Assembly (NCBI GenBank): GCA_964354135.1
Contig: CAYGZA010000026.1
Coordinates: forward strand, 1-33,513
Direction: 5' to 3'
Length of the DNA stretch: 33,513 nucleotides
Source: CAYGZA01 sp964354135
GTDB lineage: Bacteria; Planctomycetota; Planctomycetia; Pirellulales; Thermoguttaceae
This document shows positions 8,701-17,800 of the stretch, in pieces (the first letter of the stretch is position 1; every line of letters begins with the position of its first letter). The position numbers and the translations under genes are program-made. A model generated the notes under the pieces. It was not told the origin of the DNA. It did no database searches and saw only the letters and a list, made by a program, of their open reading frames with translations.

Positions 8701-11700
8701 GCGGACTTCCACCCCGCGGAGGGTCGTCTGCAGTCCGCCGCCCTGCGGCGTGACCGTCAGCACGTCCGAGGTGAACACGTCGCGGCCCAGTTCGCCGAAC
8801 AGGACATCGATTCCCTCGTTGCCCAGGAGGAAGTCGTTGCCGTCGCCCCCACGGATCGTGTCGCGATCCGGATTCTCGAACCGCGGGCGCGTCTGGCCGG
8901 GCGGCGGGGCCATGAACTCGAAGTCAAAGGTCCGCTCGTCGAATCCTCCGTTGGGCCGGTACGCCCGCAGGTAGTACGTCCCCGCGTCGAAGTCCCGCAG
9001 GTCGAGCATCGAGCGCCCCTCGGCCACCAGAAGCCCGTGCTCGTCATAGACGTCGACCACGACGGCGCTATCGCTCGGCGGCGTGATGACCAACCGGGTG
9101 TCGTCCGAGTAGTCGGCGTCGTTGCCCGGGGCGGGCACGCCGAACTCGGTGTGCGCCCCGACCAGGCTCGTCTGCACGTCCAGGCGGACGTTGTCCTGCT
9201 TGAGTCCGTCCCAGCGGTCGGGCAGTTCGAGGCGCACGGTGATCCGCGTCGAGCCGCTGGTGAGGGCATCGACCACGGCGTTTCGAATCATGTAATTCAG
9301 TCCGCCGTTGTTGCGCAGGTCGCTGGGCTGGTGGACGTACCAGGCGAGGAACCGATGCGCGTTGGCAGCCTGAGTCGAGGCGTCGGCGGCAGTCACCTGA
9401 AGATCCGCTTCCGACACGAGGGCACTGACCCAGACGGTGGCCCCGGGGTCCTGGTCCACGCGGGCGAAGAAATTCTCCCCCAAGGTGAACAGGGCTGTTC
9501 CGGCGTCGTCGGTGGCCATGAAGAACAACTGACCGCCCACTCCGAACAAATGGCTCGGGTTTGAGGAACCGCTGCCCGCCCACAGGTCGGCCACTTGGGT
9601 GGCGTGATAGGCTTCCCCCCATTCGTAGTAGCTACGCCATAGCTCGCGGCCGCTGGCGGTGGTCGCCGTGAAATAGAGGGAGTCTCCAACCGCGAGGAGG
9701 TTCTGCGGATTCGAGCCGGCGGTGCCGGGGTTGATGTCGGCCACGAGGCGGGCCGGGGCTGTCGGGCCCTCGGCCGTGTCGTAGACCCACAGTTCCACGT
9801 CGGTTACGGTGGAAGCAGCGAAGTAGAGCCACCTGTCACCAACAGGCGTCAGGCTGCTGGGAAAGCTCACGAGGGCACTCCGCGCGTCGGTGACGAGGAC
9901 CGTGCCGCCGGTGGTGCCGTCGCTCTTCCAAAGATGGGTATTGGCAGAGAAGAAGAACGTGCCTCCCACCTCCGCCTTGGAGGCGACAAAGCCGACGGAC
10001 GTCTTCACTTCCTGCGGGCTCGTGCCGGTGCTATCGACCTTGTATAGCGTCCAGGTTGCAGGGCTGGGTTCGTGGAAGAAGAACAGCGTGCCGCCGGTCG
10101 CGCCAGCCGACTGCACGCTCGTGCCGAAGAGCGACACCGGGTCCTTGAGCGTCTGGCTCACGTGGGTGGCACTGGTCTGGGGGTCGAGCGGGTTGATCGC
10201 CGTGCGCCACAGGCGGATGGTAGAGTCGCCGTCGGACTCTTGGGCCCGGAAGAAGAGGGTCGGCGTGGTGCCGTTCACGGCCACGGTCAAGCTGTCGGGA
10301 TTCGCGATGAATACGCCCGAAGCCCCCTCTCGGACCACTTTGCGGGCACCGCCGGGGGCGAACCCGTCGATGTGCCAGAGGCGACCTTTTCCGCTCTCGG
10401 TCGCGACAAAGAACAACCGGCCATCCAGGTTGGTGAGCTGGCCGATATTCGTCACGCCCGCCAGCGTGGTGACCTGCTGGAGGAAGCCGGAGGAGGTGCC
10501 GTGAATCCAGATCTGATTGCCCGAAGTGAAGACGAGCGTTTGTGCTCCCCCCAGGAGCGAGTCGCCCGCGCCGATGGGGATCGGCAGGCCGTCGTAGAGC
10601 ACGCGGCGCGTGCCGACCACCGTGCCGTCGGTCCGCCAGAGCTGGCCGTCGGCCGCAAACAGGAGCATGTCGTTCATCCCGTCGCCGTTAGTATCAACAG
10701 CCGCGCGCTGGGCCAGGTTGACCTGCCGCGGGAAGTCGAGGTTGGTCCACGTGGCATTCAAGCTCAACGCAGCGGTCGCATTCTCGATCAACGTATCGAG
10801 GACAGCCGGAGTATTGGGGTCGTCGCCCAGCAAATGGAGCGCCCCGGACAGATCGAACTCGAGAATCCCGGGCGTCGAGGAGGTGACGCCGACGACGGGG
10901 TGCGGATCGGCCCCGCCCGATTTGTCGAGAGAGCCGTCGGCGTCGTACCGCGCCAAGGCGAAGTCGTAGTTGCTGCCGGTTAAGCTGTAGCCGGCCACGA
11001 CAATCTTGCCGTCGCGCTGTAGGGCCATGGCGTAGGCCGCGTCCGTCGACGCGCCGAGAGGGGTAACGAGTTTCCCGTCACCGTCAAAGCCGCCGTCTAA
11101 GTCGGCGTTGTCGTCCAGGCTCCCGTCCGGGTTGTACCGCGCCAGGGCGAAATCGTCGTTGATGCCATTATTGCTGTAGCCGGCCACGACGATCTTCCCG
11201 TCCGCTTGCACGGCGACGCCCATGGCGAAGTCATTCAGGCCGCCGGCGACACCAAAATCGTCGGTCCTCATGCCCGACGCGCCGAAGGGGACCCCGTCGC
11301 CCGCCGTCTGCGCGTGAATCGAGATCGGCCCCTGGGCCCCGGGCGAGAGGCGCAGGTAGTTGCCCGGCAGGCCGTCGCCCAGGGTCGTGAAGCGAAACCA
11401 GGCCTCGCTCTGGCTGGCCGGCAGCGTCCTCGGGAAGACGTCCGGCTGACCGGTGGCGCCGTCGATCAGGTAGTCGCCGCTGCCGGTCACGGTGTAGTTG
11501 GTGAGGATATCGAGATCCGCGGGTTGGAAGAGCAAAGGACCGTCGTAGCCGCCGTAGGCCACGTAGACCCGCCCGGCATCGACTTGGACCGACCCGGTCG
11601 TCGCGTCGGCCGTGCTGGAGCCCAGGGCCAGATCGCTCGTGCCGTCCCCGTCCAGGTCGAGGCCGGGCGCGGTGGCCAGCGTGTCGACCAGGCCGGAGAT

Positions 11701-11853
11701 GGTGTCGGAATCGACGATCGCGTCGGCGTCGGTCAACAGGAGCGACGCGCCCCGGGCGGCGATGTTCCAGAACAGATAGACGCGTCCGCTGACCGGGACG
11801 TCGTCGGCCGGGTAGGAGGGCGTCTCGGCATCGAAGGCCACGGCTTCCAGCAC
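5746..11853 (-). CDS. Giant surface protein, C-terminal part (FG-GAP, delta-60, ELWxxDGT, LRR, Gly-rich, LVIVD-like repeats)
   Basis: 2,035 codons ending in TGA. The GTG at 11853 is only the first usable codon after a frame break: the frame already codes for GDGRSDLAV just upstream, so this is very probably the end of one giant gene starting at 25557. In order (residues from 11853): an FG-GAP calcium loop (DLDGDGTSDLALG); two delta-60 repeats (about 188-318, with DGKIVVAGYS); a run of ELWxxDGT-type repeats (about 398-798, with LWRTDGT and LWKSDGT); a short RTX motif (GGDGNDFLLG); leucine-rich repeats (about 1078-1295); a golvesin-like carbohydrate-binding segment (SYRVYATWPEDP); a glycine-rich region (about 1478-1702); and LVIVD-type repeats (about 1905-1975, with AFVADYNVGMTVIDL). 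No enzyme domain is visible here. Probable role: extracellular, adhesive or structural. It ends without an evident dockerin, PEP-CTERM or other sorting signal. Confidence 0.82.
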   Translation of the reverse strand: MLEAVAFDAETPSYPADDVPVSGRVYLFWNIAARGASLLLTDADAIVDSDTISGLVDTLATAPGLDLDGDGTSDLALGSSTADATTGSVQVDAGRVYVAYGGYDGPLLFQPADLDILTNYTVTGSGDYLIDGATGQPDVFPRTLPASQSEAWFRFTTLGDGLPGNYLRLSPGAQGPISIHAQTAGDGVPFGASGMRTDDFGVAGGLNDFAMGVAVQADGKIVVAGYSNNGINDDFALARYNPDGSLDDNADLDGGFDGDGKLVTPLGASTDAAYAMALQRDGKIVVAGYSLTGSNYDFALARYDADGSLDKSGGADPHPVVGVTSSTPGILEFDLSGALHLLGDDPNTPAVLDTLIENATAALSLNATWTNLDFPRQVNLAQRAAVDTNGDGMNDMLLFAADGQLWRTDGTVVGTRRVLYDGLPIPIGAGDSLLGGAQTLVFTSGNQIWIHGTSSGFLQQVTTLAGVTNIGQLTNLDGRLFFVATESGKGRLWHIDGFAPGGARKVVREGASGVFIANPDSLTVAVNGTTPTLFFRAQESDGDSTIRLWRTAINPLDPQTSATHVSQTLKDPVSLFGTSVQSAGATGGTLFFFHEPSPATWTLYKVDSTGTSPQEVKTSVGFVASKAEVGGTFFFSANTHLWKSDGTTGGTVLVTDARSALVSFPSSLTPVGDRWLYFAASTVTDVELWVYDTAEGPTAPARLVADINPGTAGSNPQNLLAVGDSLYFTATTASGRELWRSYYEWGEAYHATQVADLWAGSGSSNPSHLFGVGGQLFFMATDDAGTALFTLGENFFARVDQDPGATVWVSALVSEADLQVTAADASTQAANAHRFLAWYVHQPSDLRNNGGLNYMIRNAVVDALTSGSTRITVRLELPDRWDGLKQDNVRLDVQTSLVGAHTEFGVPAPGNDADYSDDTRLVITPPSDSAVVVDVYDEHGLLVAEGRSMLDLRDFDAGTYYLRAYRPNGGFDERTFDFEFMAPPPGQTRPRFENPDRDTIRGGDGNDFLLGNEGIDVLFGELGRDVFTSDVLTVTPQGGGLQTTLRGVEVRDFDNDRPLVNPPANESTGEFITAQLNRPIEIADPSLRLVLAQVLGIPITRRYDGQPHLTGPILAGELASLEHLDVSNRGVPSLEGLENAINLRSLNLTHNAFASIAPLEKKTSTRLEDVGSPLGLGHLEYLALDGNQVDDLAPLTLLHALRGLSLDWNWVAQLGPLADLTDLEFLSIDGAPSVPTLSDLSPLSGLEGLRTLSLANQAIDDIGPLVELKRLERLLLADNQIASIDPLLGQTIINNSALAPSYSETVPNWTGSAHPGAFEGDYRILSGLDVSALAAYYRFTELAPGSYRVYATWPEDPSRTNQATYSTNFGPVVVDSVAEGFSLFKERTPTLPTARGGSYTVTIYTTTSPPMIFGDGDGHADRFFGTPFTTDPDPDAEIATIYVHGDLVIPSNTRITVLGNRPLSVVVGNDIIFVGEGTTVDASASGVTPGPGGGLGGTGGTGGSGGSGRSWTNSGANGNGGYSNPGLTYAVSASGTSGSSGTVGRRGNAGIVGQPGVPGGAGFANAGVAAGGGGAFSLTAMGQIVVPSATFSARGGTATLRQAGLPGTVITSDSPGGPGTFGIAYPWPVSDGGGIGRGGAGGPSGPGGAGGAGGGGGGGAGGTVKLVASFIESNTQTIVNTSGGGGGGGGGRGRFILGDNTDSFLGTLRDSQSTPVPGPTGANPFLPFLSGSPQTPNIVGLLGGAEAFGLLNVSATELFTGDVWQKGPDNAKALLLRVDVGPAGYDHDYVGYDMVLFANLTGQGLVDPVLGVGTGATALMIGGFANDPQFRGPGAANQPLTQLGPYQVYATLVPESATHFQIGATFGVSTTTQSALADGQILYLTLGAPKVTVNQQQAPEGSQLGGRPWTKLGRVEVVGTLAFVADYNVGMTVIDLTDLAAPTYTSYDTSGLAYGLEIYGNMAFVADGTAGLLVLPIGPVPIDRVDHVSGNTYRVVLDQTVDLLAAGFTAGELDGGGLAAVFGGRIRSQDIAQVC
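6750..7425 (-). repeat. Glycine-rich low-complexity segment of the giant protein
   Basis: Reads as Gly-rich runs such as GGLGGTGGTGGSGGSGRS and, nearer the C-terminal side, uninterrupted runs of seven and ten glycines. At DNA level it is built of CCG, CCT and CCC triplets on the plus strand. It resembles PE-PGRS, collagen-like or polyglycine linkers and is probably a flexible or filamentous spacer. Triplet repeats of this kind can change length by slippage while staying in frame. Confidence 0.85.
7970..8620 (-). repeat. Leucine-rich repeats in the giant protein
   Basis: About eight to nine LRR units of 22-24 residues, of the internalin-like type: LEHLDVSNRGVPSLEGLE, LRSLNLTHNAFASIAPLE, LEYLALDGNQVDDLAPLT and LERLLLADNQIASIDPLL. 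They follow a short RTX motif and precede the golvesin-like segment. LRRs of this kind usually bind proteins. Confidence 0.88.
9460..10660 (-). repeat. ELWxxDGT-type repeat array in the giant protein
   Basis: Repeated units pair an LFF-type strand with an LW-type strand: LWRTDGTVVGTRRVL, LFFVATESGKGRLWHIDG, TFFFSANTHLWKSDGT, WLYFAASTVTDVELWVYD and LYFTATTASGRELWRSY. This is the pattern of the ELWxxDGT family, thought to form beta-propeller-like structures in secreted bacterial proteins. The units are degenerate and not DNA repeats. Confidence 0.82.
10900..11290 (-). repeat. Two delta-60 repeats
   Basis: Two units share the layout A-DGKIVVAGYS-DFALARY-DGSLD: one has VAVQADGKIVVAGYSNNG, the other MALQRDGKIVVAGYSLTG. 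This is the TIGR02608 delta-60 repeat, common in long secreted proteins of delta-proteobacteria and planctomycetes. Two copies are fewer than the family often carries. Confidence 0.85.
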
Positions 11854-14800
11854 GGCCAGATCGGACCGGCCGTCGCCGCCAGCGGAGCGCCGGCAAACAC
11901 GTGCAGCCGGCGTCCGGCCAGAGTGTCGGCAATGGCAAAGTCCGCCAGGGGCCCTTGGGTCAGGGGGTGCCGATCGTTGTTGGCGTTCCCCAGCGGGCCG
12001 AAGAAGTAATCGAAGTAATCCGGGATGCTCAGCGAGCCGGCGGAAACGTAAAGTGGTGAGCCGGTCTCCACCTGGAGCCCCGGCGTGCCGAACAACAGTT
12101 CCGAGGCCTCGGCGGGGGTCATGGAGGTCAAGGTGGCGGAGGTGCCGAAGAAGACCTGGCCCACCAGGTGCTTGAGCGACTGGCCGTTTTCCAGCAGCCT
12201 GTCGGTGACGGCCTGGGCCACGTGTCCCAGGTCGGCCCGGCCGTCGCCGTCCACGTCGCCCAAAGGAACGAGCCCGCCCTCCCCGGGGAGCCCACCCGGC
12301 CCGGAGAGCACCGCCGCCCTCTCGGTCAACATGCCGTCCGCCGCGCCCCCGAAGATCAAGTACGAGTAGTAGTTGTTGAGACTAGAGAGCACGAAGTCGT
12401 GGCGGTTGTCGCCGTCCACCAGCCCGGCCCCGGCAAGGCGGTAGCTGGCCAGCGACGCCTCGTGGGTAAGGGTGGCCGCCACGGTCGGGGGCACGCCCCC
12501 GCTGAAAACGGTGACGTGTCCGGAGCTGAGGATAGCGAAATCGTCGGTCCCGACGCCGTCATAGTCGCCGATGCCGGCCATGCTGGCGCCGAATCCCTGA
12601 TAGTCGGCCGAGCCGAAGTAAGTGTAGGCGTACAGCGTTGGTTGGGTCGGGCGGGTCTGGACCACGACATCGTCGACGTACCAGCCTTCGTGCGCGTTGT
12701 ACAGACGGTCGACGGTGTCGAAGTCGAAGCGAATGCGGATGCGGCTCCCGCGGTAGGCGTCGAGGCGGATCTCCGCGAATTTCCAGTATACGTCTTCTTC
12801 CAGATCTTCTTCCGGACCGCTCTGGTTGGAAGCCAGCGTTTCCCAGGAGCCGCCGTTCTGCGAGACCTGGACCAGGGCCTTGTCGTACCCAGGGTTCCTC
12901 TCGGTCCTGAGGAGGTACTTGAAGGCCAGGTCCACGTGCATGGTAGCGGGAACGTCGGTTAAGTCGATCTCCGGCGACACGATCCGCCCGCCGATCGCCT
13001 GTCCCGCGTCGTTATTGTCGGTGTCCGTCTTCAAGATCGTGATGTCGACCGCGGTGGTGCCATCGAGTGCCAGGCGGAAGGTGGCGTCGTCAGTCAACCG
13101 GCCGTTCGTAGGAGCGGGCGCAAATGCCACCACGGAGGCAGTAGCCACGGGGCCGAACCCGAGTCTGTCCGCGGCCTCCGCATTGGCGCCCAGGATCTGC
13201 AGCGAAAACAAACTCCCCACGTGGACCGCGGTGAGCGTAAGCCGGTTGCCGTCGCGCCCTGCCACCACGTCGCCGCGGAGCCCCGCTTTGCGCAAGGCCT
13301 CGTTCAACTGCCCAACAAGATTGACCGGGGTCGCGTTGAGATCGGTATCCTCTTTCAGCACCGTAACCTGCTTCGGCGCGGCACCATCTACGCTGATGGA
13401 GAACACGGCGTCGGCCGAGAGCTGGCCGGTGGGCGGCGTCTTGGGGTCGCTGTCGCTATCGAAATCCTTGGCGGCCCGAATCACCGCCGGCAACTCGATC
13501 GGCTCCGTGTTCCACTGCTGCTTCTGATAGTCCCACACGCGGCTGGTCATCTCGTAGCGGTGCAGGATCGTGTTCCAGCGGATGGCCACGTTGTCCGGGA
13601 CCACCCGGCCATTGGCGTCCCGATCGCCGCCCAAATAGAGGACCTGGTCGTTGCCTTGCTGGCCGTCGAAGCGGTCGGTTAAGGTCTGGGTGGAAGTGAC
13701 GTTTCCCTCGCTTCCCACGCGGCGGGCCGCGGCCTTGGTAGCCGGCAGCCGATCGGTGAGGACCTGGTAGATGTCGTCGCCGTCGCCGCCCCAAGTGAGG
13801 TCCCCAGCCTGGCGATCGAACCCGCCGGCCAGCACGTCGTTGCCGGGACCGCCGAAAATCCAATCCTCCCCCGGGCCCCCCAGGATCACGTCGTTCCCTT
13901 CGCCGCCGAGGATCACGTCTTTGCGCACGACGATCGTCATGTCACCGAGATAGGTGACGACCTGCGAGGCCAGGTCGAGCGAATTGGTGCCGTAGACCAG
14001 GGTGTTGGACCGCGCAATCCGCGGCGCCAACTCGTACACGGCCGGCCCATTCCCCGCGACCCGGAGCCAGTAGTCGCCTGCGGACAAGCCGGCCAGGCTG
14101 ACCATCGACGAGCCGCCGGTGGCGGTCCCGTCCCGCTCGACCAGCGAGAGGGTGATCGTACCCGCCGCGTCGAAGAGGTTGAGCGCCACGTGGTCTCCCT
14201 GCCGGCTCGGCTCGGTCAGGGTGAACTTGAACCAGCTCTGGTCGTTGCCTGCCCGCAGCGGCCGGCCGAGAATTGAGTTGTACTCCGCGACGTTGACCAG
14301 TTCGGTGGCCGTGTCCTGCGTGGTGTTGTTCCCGCCGCCCAGCGCAAAGCTGATTTCGTAGATCGTCGGCACCTGGTCGGTCCGCACGTGGAGGTAGTAG
14401 TCGGTTCCTGCGGCCAGCTCCAGTCCCTCCAGTCCGTAGAGGCCGATAGTCTTGTCGGCTGCGTCAGACGCGACGTCGGCCACCGTCTTGGGAACGAGCC
14501 CACCCAACTCGTCGTCCACCAGGTGGACCAGCTCAAAGGAGAGCCGGTCCAGCGGCGAGATACTCGTGATGTGGATCGTGTCGCCGGCCACCGGCACGGC
14601 GGCCAGTTGGAACTTGTACCAGTCCTGGTCGGTCGGGCTGTCGATCGTCAGGCCCGTTACCACGTGGTTGCCGAGAATCTGGCCGGTCGCCGGCGCCAAC
14701 CGCCGGCCGAGATCGTAGGCGCGGCTGATCTTGCCATTGCCCACGTCGCTGGCCGCGCGGCTGTCGGTCTGGTCGATGAGGATCGGCTTGCCGGAGACGT

Positions 14801-17800
14801 ATTCCACCCGATCGTTGCCGCGGCCCGCGTCGGTCCAGACCGACTTGATGACCGTCGGCCCGACCGTGATCCGGTCGTCTCCGTCCAGGGCGTCGATGAT
14901 GATCGCCAGGAAGTCCCCCTCCGGCGGCAGCAGGCTCGACACGCCTCGGGCGCCCACGAAGCCGACCTGGGCAGTCTCGTCCAGGTCGAAGTAAAGCTCG
15001 TCGCGGGTCACCTCGTTCACGGCGGTGACCACCAGCGACGCCCCGCCCGACACCGTGGCCGCCGTGCGGACCAGGCTGATGCGGTCTCCGTTGGGCCGGG
15101 CCTGAAGGAGATACTTCTGAGTCGCCGGGTCGTACAGTTCCGGGATCTGCTGGATCGCCGCGTTGATGTCGTCGGCCAGGTCGCGGACATTGCGGTTGGA
15201 CGCCGTGTCCGCCGCGAGAACGACAATGGTGACGATGGGACCGCCGTCCACGGAGATCGCCAGCTCCGCGCGGCCGCTGAGCTGCCCGTTACTGCGCCCG
15301 CCGTTCTGGTCGTAGGGCACCGTTCCCGAGACGTCGGCAGTGGACGTCAGCGCAAGGCCGTAGAAGGAATCGTCCGGGCTCCAGATCAAGTTGCCCTGCT
15401 CGTCCCGGGCGTCGAAGTCGAGCTGCACCTGGGCATCGAAGGTGAAGTTGCCGTTGTTGTTCGTGAGCCGGGTGATCAGGTGGTGCCCCTGGAGCACGCC
15501 GGGCTCGGTGACGTAGTCGACCGTGATCACGTCGTCCTTGTTCGAGCCGCCGTAGTACCAGACCTTGTCCGTGCTCTTGGCATATTCCTTCCACTCATCG
15601 CCGGCCAGGCCGCCGTCGCTGGACTCGAAGAGGTTGCCGTGCCGGTCGTAGAGCCGGTCGGGGGCGTCTTCCGGGGCGCCGTTGCCGTAGAGGAAGTCCA
15701 GCCCGGTCCCGCCGTAGAGGTCGTCGGCCAGCGGGCCGCCCAAGACGCGGTTCAAACCGGTGTCTTCGACCGTGTACGGCGGCCGCCAAGGCCCCGTGGG
15801 CGCCGTCTGCTGGTCGTGATCCAGGTAGCCATCGTCATTCAAATCGCCGTCGTTGTCGTGCAACCCGCCCGAGGTATCCATGAAGACGCCGAACTGCCCT
15901 CCCGCCCATGGGTCGCTTGACCAGGCGTAGAGATGGTTGCGCCCTTGGTCGCCGAGGAGGTCGTCGTGACCCTGGCCGCCGTAAATGCGGTCGAAGTCGG
16001 CCGGGTTGCCCATGCCGGGGCCGCCGTCGCCCCAGAGCTGGTCGTCCCCACCCAGGCCGTAGATGGTGTCGCTGCCGAAGCCGCCGTCGATCCGGTCGCG
16101 GGCCTGCGTGCCGCGGAGCACGTCGCTTCCCGGCCCGCCGTCGCCGTAAAAGCCGAGCTCGGTGCCGCCGCCGCCGTACATCTCATCGGCGCCGGCGCCG
16201 CCGAAGAGCGTGTCGTTGCTGTTCCCGCCGTCGAGGTAATCGTCGCCCTCGTCGCCGTAGAGCGTGTCGTTGCCCAGGCCCCCTTCAAGTCGGTCGCCTT
16301 CTGCGCCTCCGTGGAGTTCGTCCCGGCCGTCGCCGCCGATCACGACGTCCATGCCGGCCCCTCCCCGGAGGATGTCGTCGTCCAGGCCGCCGTCCAGGAG
16401 ATCATCGCCGTCGCCGCCGTCGAGCGTGTCGTTGCCGAAGCCGCCGGTGAGGCGGTCGTTGCCGCCGCCGCCTTCGAGCGTGTCGGCGACGCTCCCGCCG
16501 GTGAGCACGTCGTCGTCCTCGTCGCCCCTGAGGAGCGCGGGCCCGCCGCCGGCAGTCAACTGGTCGCGGCCCGTACCGCCTTCGAGCTGGACCGGGAGGA
16601 GGACCGAGCGATCCACAGTGAGCACGTCATTCCCGGCGCCGCCCTGGCCGAGGATGTCGGAGACGCCCGCGAACGTCTGCCTCCGCTCGCCCACCTGCAC
16701 CACGACCTCGTCGGCCTGCGTGCCCGGCAGCACCCGGAAGTTGTCGTCCCCGCCGTCGCTGGTGTTCAGCACCAGGGTGGTTCCTTCCATGTGTGCCAGA
16801 TCGGGCGGCTGAACGACCTCCTGCTCGGCCGGCTCCTCGCACGACGTGTGGAATTCCAGGAGCGTCACCGAGAAGAGCTCGAATCGCTCATCGATGATCG
16901 TCAGCTCGATGCTGAACAGGCCGACGTCGATCTCAGCCTCGATCTGGATGACCGCGGCCAGGGCCGCCGTCAGTTCGCCGTCCATCTCGAACAGGCATCC
17001 CAGGTCGAACTCGTTGATGTGGACCTTGCCGTCGTGATCCGGATCGTGGAGGTCGAAGTCGACGTTGGCGAAGATCCCACCCTCCACCCCGGCAAACACG
17101 GCCACCCGGGCCACGCCAAGGTCGATCTCGATGCCCGCCACGGCCGCCGCCGTGAAGCTGCCGAAGAGCTGGACCTCGGGGACGTCGGCCCCGCTGCCGT
17201 CGGCGTTTTCGGTGTCGCTCACATAGAACCCGTTGAACACGTCGGTCCAGTCGCCGGTCCGCACCGCCTGGCGGATCCCCGAGGTGTCGAAGCCGAAGGC
17301 GAAGTCGGCCCGGGCGCCGATCTGGCCGTCGAGAATCACCGTCAAGAACGGCGGGAAGATGGGGAATGCCTGGTGATAGCGGGCGTCGACCAACAACTCG
17401 GGCATGTCGTAAGTCACCAGCTCCACGTCCTGGCCCAGAACCAAGCCGAATATCTTGCTGGGGTCTTCGAGGATGGGGAATTGCAGTCCTTTGCCGTCGT
17501 CGCTGGCCATGCCCTTGGCCTTCGACAGGAAGCCGCCCACCGCGCCCTCGATTTGCGCGGTGGTGCCGTCGGGTCGATCCATCGTCGAGAGGCCCCGGCT
17601 CCGCAGGTCGACGTCGACCGAGAAGCCCCCCAGCGAAATGTCGCCGCTTTCCATCGACGTGGCCATCTCGGCGAGGTCAGAGATGAAAGCCACCGCCTCG
17701 ATGAATTGACGCGTCGTCGGCGGGAGGTAGCCGAAAAACTCCGCCACTTCGAGCAGGTTGTAAGGGCCGCCCAAGTCAGCGATCACGGGAAGTTTATCGG

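Noticed and set aside
11860..11890. Programmed ribosomal frameshifting in the giant gene
   Set aside because: No slippery heptamer with a downstream hairpin could be made out at either site; G-run indels or sequencing errors are simpler.
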